Assembly: GCF_964273065.1 (NCBI RefSeq)
Contig: NZ_OZ186815.1
Coordinates: 2,170,001 to 2,234,000 of the forward strand
Source of the DNA: Nocardiopsis dassonvillei_B
GTDB lineage: Bacteria; Actinomycetota; Actinomycetes; Streptosporangiales; Streptosporangiaceae
Direction: 5' to 3'
Length of the DNA: 64,000 nt
Shown piece by piece: positions 1 through 6,478 of the stretch. How positions within the stretch are numbered: position 1 is the stretch's first letter; each line of letters starts with the position of its first letter. Position numbers and translations under genes: made by a program. The notes beneath the pieces are model-generated. The model made no database searches and was not told the DNA's origin. It saw nothing but the letters and a program-made list of their open reading frames with translations.

Positions 1-3000
1 GGCGTCGTAGAGGAAGCCTCCCCGGCGGGTGTAGGTGCGCCCGGGGGTGCCGGGCTCGGGGTGGTAGAGCGCGTCGGTGTCCCAGAAGCGGTTGTCGGGG
101 AAGTCGCCGGTGGCGTCCGCGCCCTCCTCCACCAGGCGCCACAGCTCCTCGGGGGAGGTCACCCCGCCGGGCAGCCGGCAGGCCATCGCGGTGATGGCGA
201 TCGGGTCGTCCTCGGCCGCGGCGGCGGGGGCCGCCGGCGGGTCGGGGACCGGCTCCGGGTCCGGCCGGGACGCGGCGGCCGGGGCGGTGCCCCCGCCCAC
301 GGTGACCTCGTCCCGGCCCAGCTCTCCGGCGAGGAACCGTGCCAGCGCGGCGGGGGTGGGCTGCTCGAACAGCACGGTGTCGCCCAGGCGGACGCCGGTG
401 GCCCGGTCCAGGGCGTCGCGCAGCTCCAGCATCATGATCGAGTCGAATCCCAGGTCGCGGAAGGCGCGCTGCTCCTCCCCCTGCGCCAGGGACCCCCGGG
501 ACAGCACCCGGGCGGCCTTCTCGCACACCAGCTCCAGCACCGAGGCGGTGCGCTCGGGAGAGGGCCGCGCCTCCTCCGGGGCGGCCGACCAGTCGACGGC
601 CGCGCCGGTGCGCGCGCCGACGGCGTTCCCGGGCCAGAAACGGCGGCGCTGGTACGGGTAGGAGGGCAGGTCGGTGCGGCGCGCCCCGGTGCCCTCGAAG
701 AGCCGCGGCCAGTCGACGTCCACCCCGGCGGTGAAGGCGCGGGCGGCCGAGTTCAGCAGCTGCGCCTGGTCGCCCTCGCCCCGGCGCAGGGTCTTGAGGA
801 CGTGTCCGGACACCCCGGCCCGGTCCAGCGACCCGCGCAGGCCGTGCGCGAGCACCGGGTGCGGGCCGACCTCCAGGAACACCCGGTGGCCGTCGCCGAC
901 CAGGGCGTCGACGGCGTCGGAGAACCGCACGGGGTTGCGCAGGCCCGCGTACCAGTAGTCGGCGTCCAGGGGGAGTCCGCCGAGCTCGGCGCCGGTGAGG
1001 GTGGAGTAGAAGGGGACCTCGGGGGGGCGCCAGCGCACCCGGCCCAGGTACTCGGCGACGCGGTCCCGGATGCGTTCCACGTGCGGGGAGTGGGAGGCGT
1101 AGTCCACGTCGACGAGGGCGGCGTGCACTCCGCGTTCCACGCAGTGCTCGACGGCGTCGCGCACGGCGCGGGGGGAACCCGACACCACCACGGAGGCGGG
1201 TCCGTTGACCACCGCGACGTGCAGGTCGGGCAGGGTGCGGACGAGCTCCTCGGCCTCCCCGACCGGAATGCCCAGGGAGGCCATGCCTCCGCTGCCGGCG
1301 AGCCCGGTGAGGGCCTGGCTGCGCAGGGCCACGACCCGGGCGGCCTCCTCCACCGACAGGGCCCCGGCGACGCACGCGGCGGCCAGTTCGCCCTGGGAGT
1401 GGCCGATGACGGCGGCGGGGCGCACCCCCAGCGCCTCCCACACCTTGGCGAGGGAGACCATGACGGCCCACAGCACCGGCTGGATCACGTCGGCCCGGGC
1501 CCGGGGCCCGGTCACCGGGGGCGCCTGCGGTTCGCCGCGCAGCACCGAGGACAGGGACCAGTCGACGTAGGGGCCCAGGGCGTGTTCGCACTCGCGGACC
1601 CGGGCGGCGAAGGCCTCGGCCAGGACGCCGTCGGCGTTCAGCAGGTCGCGGCCCATGCCGACCCACTGCCCGCCCTGCCCGGGGAAGACCAGGACCGGCC
1701 CGGGGCCGCCGACGGCGGCGATCCCCTCGGGGCGCACCGACTCCAGTTCCCGGGTGCCTCCGTCGCCGGAGGCGAACACCACCGCGCGGTGCTCGAACAC
1801 GTCCCGTGTGGTGGCCAGGGAGAAGCCGATGTCGCGGGCCTTGGGTCCGGGGTGGGTGGACACGTGTGCGTGCAGGGCCGAGGCCTGGGCGCGCAGGGCC
1901 TCCTCCGAGCGCGCCGACAGCACCCACGGCACGGGGTCCAGGGTGCGGGTGACCGGCCCCTCCCCCGTGGAGCGGTCGGCGGGTGCCGGCCCCAGCACGA
2001 GGTGGCAGTTGGTGCCGCCCATGCCGAAGGAGGACACCCCGGCCAGCGGCGCGTGGGCGGGCCAGGGCTCGCGCCGGGTCTGCACCGCCAGGCCCAGGGC
2101 GTCCAGGTCGATGCCGGGCGCGGGTCCGGTGAAGTTCAGGGTCGGCGGGATCTGCCGGTGCTCCAGGGCGAGCACGGTCTTGACCAGGCCGACGATCCCG
2201 GCGGCGCCCTCCAGGTGGCCCACGTTGGTCTTGGCCGAGCCGACGCGCAGCGGCTCGCTCCGGTCGGCCGCGAAGACCTCGCCCAGGGCCGCGGCCTCCA
2301 CGGGGTCGCCGGTGGGGGTGCCGGTGCCGTGGAGCTCGACGTAGCCGATCCGGTCGGGGTCCTGGCGCGCGTCGGCGTGGGCGGCGCGGATGACGTCGGC
2401 CTGGCCGCGGACGGTGGGCCTGGTGAGGAAGGAGTCGCCGCCGACGTGGTTGACGGCGCCGCCGTGGACGACGGCGTGGATCCGGTCCCCGTCGGCCAGG
2501 GCCCGGCCGAGCGGCTTGAGGACGACGACGGCCCCGCCCTCGCCGCGGACGTACCCGTTGGCCCCGGCGTCGAAGGGGCGGATCCGGGCGTCGGGCGACA
2601 GTCCGCCGAAGCGGGCGACCTGCTCGGTGCTCTCGGGGACGAGGACGAGGTTGACGCCGCCTGCCAGGGCGATCTCGCTCTCGCCCCGGCGCAGGCTCTC
2701 CATCGCCAGGTGTACGCCGACCAGTGCGGAGGACTGGCCGGAGTCCACGGTGAGGCTGGGGCCGCGCACCCCCAGGAAGTGGGAGACGCGGTTAGCGATC
2801 ATGCCCCGGTGGGTGCCGGTGAGGGTGTGGTGGGTGATCGTCCCGGGACCGCCCCGGTCGTGCAGGAGTGCGTAGTCCGAGCCGATGGCGGCGAGGAAGA
2901 CCCCGACGCGGCCGCCGCGCAGGGAGCCGGGGGCCGTGCGGGAGTTCTCGATCGCCTCGCGGCCCAGTTCGAGCATGAGCCGCTGCTGGGGGTCCATCGC

Positions 3001-3261
3001 CAGCGCCTCGCGCGGGGAGATCCCGAAGAAGTCGGCGTCGAAGTACTCGGCGTCGTGGAGGTAGCCGCCCCAGTGGGGGCCGCGTTCGGCGGAGCCGCCG
3101 CCGAGGCGTTCGGGCGGGGCGACGATGGCCTCGCGCCCCTCGCCGAGCAGCCGCCAGAAGGCCTCGGGGGTGCCCGCTCCCGGAAGCCGGCACGAGATGC
3201 CGACGACGGCGATGGGCTCCCGGTCTTCGGGGGCAGGGGTTCCGGTCGGTCCGCCGTGCAT
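1..3261 (-). CDS. Modular type I polyketide synthase, KSQ loading module plus start of extension module (partial)
   Basis: Builds the start of a polyketide chain. Reading from ATG 3261 (GGAAGGG ribosome site upstream), domains are KS (about residues 15-440), AT (about 520-830), ACP (phosphopantetheine serine 941 in GFDSIMML) and the beginning of a second KS from about residue 1018; the gene runs off the left edge. The first KS has glutamine at residue 176 (VDSGQSSAL) where condensing KS domains have cysteine, while HGTGT and NVGHLEG motifs remain. This is the KSQ signature of loading modules that decarboxylate the AT-loaded unit. The AT has GHSQG (Ser 622) and YASH at 721, which in known AT families predicts methylmalonyl-CoA, so a propionyl starter is inferred. 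No reductive domain lies between AT and ACP, as expected for a loading module. The product is unknown because the rest lies outside the window. Confidence 0.95.
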   Translation of the reverse strand, partial: MHGGPTGTPAPEDREPIAVVGISCRLPGAGTPEAFWRLLGEGREAIVAPPERLGGGSAERGPHWGGYLHDAEYFDADFFGISPREALAMDPQQRLMLELGREAIENSRTAPGSLRGGRVGVFLAAIGSDYALLHDRGGPGTITHHTLTGTHRGMIANRVSHFLGVRGPSLTVDSGQSSALVGVHLAMESLRRGESEIALAGGVNLVLVPESTEQVARFGGLSPDARIRPFDAGANGYVRGEGGAVVVLKPLGRALADGDRIHAVVHGGAVNHVGGDSFLTRPTVRGQADVIRAAHADARQDPDRIGYVELHGTGTPTGDPVEAAALGEVFAADRSEPLRVGSAKTNVGHLEGAAGIVGLVKTVLALEHRQIPPTLNFTGPAPGIDLDALGLAVQTRREPWPAHAPLAGVSSFGMGGTNCHLVLGPAPADRSTGEGPVTRTLDPVPWVLSARSEEALRAQASALHAHVSTHPGPKARDIGFSLATTRDVFEHRAVVFASGDGGTRELESVRPEGIAAVGGPGPVLVFPGQGGQWVGMGRDLLNADGVLAEAFAARVRECEHALGPYVDWSLSSVLRGEPQAPPVTGPRARADVIQPVLWAVMVSLAKVWEALGVRPAAVIGHSQGELAAACVAGALSVEEAARVVALRSQALTGLAGSGGMASLGIPVGEAEELVRTLPDLHVAVVNGPASVVVSGSPRAVRDAVEHCVERGVHAALVDVDYASHSPHVERIRDRVAEYLGRVRWRPPEVPFYSTLTGAELGGLPLDADYWYAGLRNPVRFSDAVDALVGDGHRVFLEVGPHPVLAHGLRGSLDRAGVSGHVLKTLRRGEGDQAQLLNSAARAFTAGVDVDWPRLFEGTGARRTDLPSYPYQRRRFWPGNAVGARTGAAVDWSAAPEEARPSPERTASVLELVCEKAARVLSRGSLAQGEEQRAFRDLGFDSIMMLELRDALDRATGVRLGDTVLFEQPTPAALARFLAGELGRDEVTVGGGTAPAAASRPDPEPVPDPPAAPAAAAEDDPIAITAMACRLPGGVTSPEELWRLVEEGADATGDFPDNRFWDTDALYHPEPGTPGRTYTRRGGFLYDA

Positions 3262-3323
3262 CGTCGCCCTTCCTTTTCGACTGCCCTTGCCTGGCCCGAG
3301 CACTCTCGCGATCCGGGGCACCG

Positions 3324-3341
3324 CCCGTGCAGGTGCACGGG
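3324..3341. promoter_or_regulatory. Perfect 18-bp palindrome upstream of the PKS
   Basis: CCCGTGCA-GG-TGCACGGG lies 63-80 bp upstream of the PKS start codon, in the 390-bp gap between the PKS and the flavoprotein gene. Its position fits an operator for a dimeric regulator of the PKS. No regulator can be assigned. Apart from this and the terminator at 3611-3636 I see nothing else in this gap. Confidence 0.45.
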
Positions 3342-3610
3342 AACGCCGATATGGACGCGATGAGATTCGGACATTGGGTAACTCCGGAACCCACAATCTC
3401 AGAGATTCACGGCAACCACCCCATGAAACGGCATTCAGGGTCAAACAGGAACCAACCTGAAGGAGACTAACGCTTGCTCGCAACCGCTGACAACAGCAGA
3501 GACCTTTTCGGACGGGACATCCGGTCACCAACATGCGAAGTTAATGGGAGCGCAGCGGTTTACGGACACAGGCCCGGAGAAAGGGAACCGGATTTCGGGC
3601 AAGGGAAAAG

Positions 3611-3636
3611 GCCCGGCACCCGAGGGGGCGCCGGGC
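3611..3636 (-). terminator. Hairpin after the flavoprotein monooxygenase gene
   Basis: GCCCGGC and GCCGGGC pair around a 12-base loop just past the stop codon of the minus-strand monooxygenase gene. It probably separates the conservon transcript from the PKS transcript. Confidence 0.6.
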
Positions 3637-3651
3637 TCTTCCCCGTCCCGC

Positions 3652-4911
3652 TCAGCCGCCGTTGCGCGCCTGCACCTCGGCGATGTAGCGCTGGGCCGCC
3701 TCGGGGTCGAACATCCAGGACTTGTAGTCGGACGGGGAGTCCCATCCCTGGATCCAGCGGTCGGCGACCTCCTGGTACTGCACCGCCGCACCCAGCATGT
3801 TCATGATGTGCTCGGGCAGCGACTGCTCGACCATGGTGGACGCGAATTCCGCCCAGGCCTGATTGTCCTGACCGAATTCCCAGAAACGGTCGAAGATCCT
3901 GACCATGAACTCCTCATCGAACGGCTTGTCGCCGTGCTCGATGATGCCCTCGAGGTAGGCCTCGGCGCACCGGGTGGAGTTGTTCCAGCTCTGCCCCACG
4001 AACGGGTCCATGGTGACCACCACATCGGCCATGCCGATGGCGAGTCCGCCGGAGGGGAGCCGGCCCACGGGGTTGCGCACCTGCGGGGTCAGGTCCTCGA
4101 CGATGGTGCTGCGCCCGTCCACCAGTACCGCGTCCTTGCACCGCTCGAAGAACTCCGGCGCGTACTTGCGCATCAGGTCCTTCATCCGGCGCAGCTGCTC
4201 CTCCGGCCCCGGCCGGTCCGGCCAGGCGTCCATCGGGCCGCCCTTCTTGTCCACCAGCAGCAGGTTGTGGGCGGGGCCCTCCTGGGTGAGGATCGGGGTG
4301 AGCATGATGTTGCCCGCCTCCTCCGTCACCCCGAACCAGCCGATGTTCTCCGACTCCCCCGGGTGGGGCGGCCACAGGTCGTAGGCGTAGGCCTGGGCCA
4401 GGGCCCGGGGGCGGGTCCCGCTGAACCGGCTGGTGTCGTGGTCGAAGAGCTGGCCCAGCTCACCGTGGCCGACCGCGACGATGATCAGGTCGAACATGCG
4501 GGAGAAGTAGTCGAGGTCGGTCACGGTGACCCCGTGGATGACCACCTTCCCGCCCCGGTCCTCGAAGGACTCCAGCCAGTCGGCCATCTTCACCCGGCGG
4601 TCGACCGCCACCGAGTAGCCGTTCCCGGGGTGGGAGCGGCCCCGGATGGCGGTGACGGGCTCGCCTTCCCGGAAGACGGCCAGCTTCTGCTCGCGGATCT
4701 GCGGGGAGAGCGCGCTCCAGAAGTCGAGGTCGAACTTGCGCTCGTACTCCAGGGCCGTGGGGAAGGTGAACTGGGAGATCGAGGGCCGACCGGTCCGGAT
4801 CTCCAGCGATGACTGCCCCGTGATCACCGTGACGTCGTAGCCGTGGGTCAGGAGCCCGTGGGCCAGGTGCAGGCCGGCGTGGCCCGCGCCGACGATAAGG
4901 ATCTTGCGCAT
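3652..4911 (-). CDS. Styrene-monooxygenase-like FAD oxygenase (StyA family)
   Basis: A 419-residue flavoprotein with an N-terminal Rossmann FAD motif (GAGHAGLHLAHGL, residues 8-20) and the StyA-type substrate domain, including the GQSWNNSTRCAEAYLEG stretch typical of styrene/indole monooxygenases; StyA itself is about 415 residues. Family members epoxidise styrene-like alkenes or indole with FADH2 supplied by a separate reductase; no reductase gene is adjacent. The start ATG 4911 follows the cvnD stop by 72 bp, so it reads as the last gene of the conservon transcript. Many conservons end with an oxygenase gene (often a P450); here a group E flavin monooxygenase occupies that place. It could equally be a tailoring enzyme for the neighbouring polyketide. 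The substrate cannot be deduced. Confidence 0.8.
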   Translation of the reverse strand: MRKILIVGAGHAGLHLAHGLLTHGYDVTVITGQSSLEIRTGRPSISQFTFPTALEYERKFDLDFWSALSPQIREQKLAVFREGEPVTAIRGRSHPGNGYSVAVDRRVKMADWLESFEDRGGKVVIHGVTVTDLDYFSRMFDLIIVAVGHGELGQLFDHDTSRFSGTRPRALAQAYAYDLWPPHPGESENIGWFGVTEEAGNIMLTPILTQEGPAHNLLLVDKKGGPMDAWPDRPGPEEQLRRMKDLMRKYAPEFFERCKDAVLVDGRSTIVEDLTPQVRNPVGRLPSGGLAIGMADVVVTMDPFVGQSWNNSTRCAEAYLEGIIEHGDKPFDEEFMVRIFDRFWEFGQDNQAWAEFASTMVEQSLPEHIMNMLGAAVQYQEVADRWIQGWDSPSDYKSWMFDPEAAQRYIAEVQARNGG

Positions 4912-4983
4912 GTGTCGCTTACTTTCCTGGGGAATCTACGGGACGGCCGGGAGGAGCCTGGCGGAGGGCGGCCTCCCCACCCG

Positions 4984-5589
4984 TCAGGCGACGGGCTCGC
5001 TGGTGCGGTTGTGCTCCAGGGCGTACCGCAGGAGGGCCTTGAGGACCTCTCCCCCGGACAACCGCTGTCGGGCGTCGAAGTCGATGATGGGGACCTCCGG
5101 GCTGACCTCCAGGGCCTCGCGGACCTGTTCGGCCGTGTAGTCCAGCTGCCCCTCGAACCGCTTCAGCGCCACGATGTAGGGGATGCGCTTGTTCGTCTCG
5201 AAGTAGTCGACGGCGTCGAAGGAGTCCGCCAGCCGACGGCAGTCGACCACGACGACGGCGCCCACCGCGCCCCTGACGAGATCGTCCCACATGAACCAGA
5301 ACCGCGCCTGGCCCGGTGTGCCGAACATGTACATGACGAGTTCGTCGTCGATGGTGATGCGGCCGAAGTCCATCGCGACGGTGGTGGTCGTCTTGTCGGG
5401 GGTGATCGAGGTGTCGTCGTGACCGATACTCGCCTCGGTCATGATCGCCTCGGTGGTGACGGGCGGGATCTCCGACACCGAGCGCACCAGAGTCGTCTTG
5501 CCGGCGCCGAAGCCGCCGGCGATGACGATCTTGCTCGACATCTTCTTGCGATTGGACCGCTTGTCACTGGAAAAGTCGTTCGAGACCAC
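4984..5589 (-). CDS. Conservon GTP-binding protein CvnD
   Basis: A small GTPase-like ATP/GTP-binding protein with a P-loop near its N terminus (GGFGAGKTT) and a switch-like DFGRI...MFGTPGQARF region, the hallmark of conservon CvnD proteins. It acts with the Roadblock protein CvnB and DUF742 protein CvnC at the membrane-associated conservon complex. I chose GTG 5589, which has GGAGAGGG eight bases upstream and overlaps the end of cvnC by 26 bp, the usual translational coupling in conservons. ATG 5541 is possible but has a weak ribosome site and would clip only the poorly conserved N-terminal tail. Length is about 201 residues, normal for the family. Confidence 0.9.
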   Translation of the reverse strand: MVSNDFSSDKRSNRKKMSSKIVIAGGFGAGKTTLVRSVSEIPPVTTEAIMTEASIGHDDTSITPDKTTTTVAMDFGRITIDDELVMYMFGTPGQARFWFMWDDLVRGAVGAVVVVDCRRLADSFDAVDYFETNKRIPYIVALKRFEGQLDYTAEQVREALEVSPEVPIIDFDARQRLSGGEVLKALLRYALEHNRTSEPVA

Positions 5590-5923
5590 GAAGAGCCCTC
5601 TCCAGAACCTGGTTTTCCGATGGACTGCTGCCGGTGATGGTCGGGTGGATGTACACCAGGTCCTGTTCGGCCAGGTCGCTGACCAGGACCTGGGTGACAC
5701 CCAGGGGGATGTTCAACTCGGCCGAGATCTCGGCCAGCGACCGGGTCTCCCGGCACAGCTTGTAAATACTGATCGACTCCGGCATGAGGGTGCCGGGGGG
5801 CTCCTGCCCGGGCTCGGACGTCGAGACCAGGGTCTGCACCATCAGCGGATGCCGTGACCGCGTCCGCCCACCGGTGAAGGTGAACGGGCGAACGCGGTTA
5901 CTCCTTCGCCTGCGGAAGCTCAT
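5564..5923 (-). CDS. DUF742 protein, conservon component CvnC
   Basis: A 119-residue DUF742 protein with the family-typical N-terminal VRPFTFTGGRTRS motif and a winged-helix-like middle (SLAEISAELNIPLGVTQVLVSDLAEQDLVYI). DUF742 proteins are the third component of conservons and bridge the Roadblock protein and the GTPase; exact function is not established. It starts 46 bp after the cvnB stop and its 3' end overlaps cvnD. Confidence 0.92.
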   Translation of the reverse strand: MSFRRRRSNRVRPFTFTGGRTRSRHPLMVQTLVSTSEPGQEPPGTLMPESISIYKLCRETRSLAEISAELNIPLGVTQVLVSDLAEQDLVYIHPTITGSSPSENQVLERALRGLERLFQ

Positions 5924-5969
5924 TGACGTGGCAACCTCATTCCTGCCGAACCGTAACGGGTCACCGTCG

Positions 5970-6395
5970 TCAGTTCTGGATGACTTCGCGCAGCTGCGAG
6001 CGCAGCTGCGGCGTGAGCACGTGGGCGACGTTCTCGACGAGCTTGGCCATCTGGAAGCCCACGATCTTCAGCTCGGTCCCGGGAGCGGTGAGCACCGCCA
6101 TGCAGGAGCCGTCGCTGATCGCCATGATGAACAGGTGCCCGTGGTTGAAGCGTACGAGCAGCTGCTCGCACTCCCCGCGCTGGAACAGGCTCGCCCCGCC
6201 GACGGCCAGGCTGTGCAGGCCGCTGGCGATGGCCGCGAGCTGCTCCGCGTGCTCCTCGGGGAAGTCGCTGGAGTGGGTGAGCACGAGACCGTCGGAGGAG
6301 ACCACGACGGCGTGCTCGACACCGCGCACGTCGCGCACGAACCGGTCGATGAGCCACGAGAAGTTCTCAACACTGTCGTTCACGGGTTCAGTCAT
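5970..6395 (-). CDS. Roadblock/LC7 domain protein, conservon component CvnB
   Basis: A 141-residue Roadblock/LC7 domain protein (conserved core HAVVVSSDGLVLTHSS...AEQLAAIASGLHSLA). Bacterial Roadblock proteins regulate small GTPases, here presumably the cvnD product. It sits directly between the kinase-like cvnA and cvnC in the canonical conservon order, all on the minus strand. Confidence 0.93.
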   Translation of the reverse strand: MTEPVNDSVENFSWLIDRFVRDVRGVEHAVVVSSDGLVLTHSSDFPEEHAEQLAAIASGLHSLAVGGASLFQRGECEQLLVRFNHGHLFIMAISDGSCMAVLTAPGTELKIVGFQMAKLVENVAHVLTPQLRSQLREVIQN

Positions 6396-6478
6396 GCTCT
6401 ACCTGCCTCGGCCGAGTGTCTTAGGGGTTCGGGGGATCTGCGCGCGCACGGGGGTGCGCGCACCGGGGGCGCGGCCGC

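Noticed and set aside
61..3363. Very long open frame on the plus strand opposite the PKS
   Set aside because: Its protein is low-complexity Gly/Arg/Ala/Val, as expected from antisense of GC-rich coding DNA, and the minus strand encodes unmistakable KS, AT and ACP motifs.
3474..3806. Plus-strand frame with AAGGAG in front of a TTG start
   Set aside because: The ribosome-site match is good, but the product has no recognisable features and more than a third of it is antisense to the flavoprotein gene.
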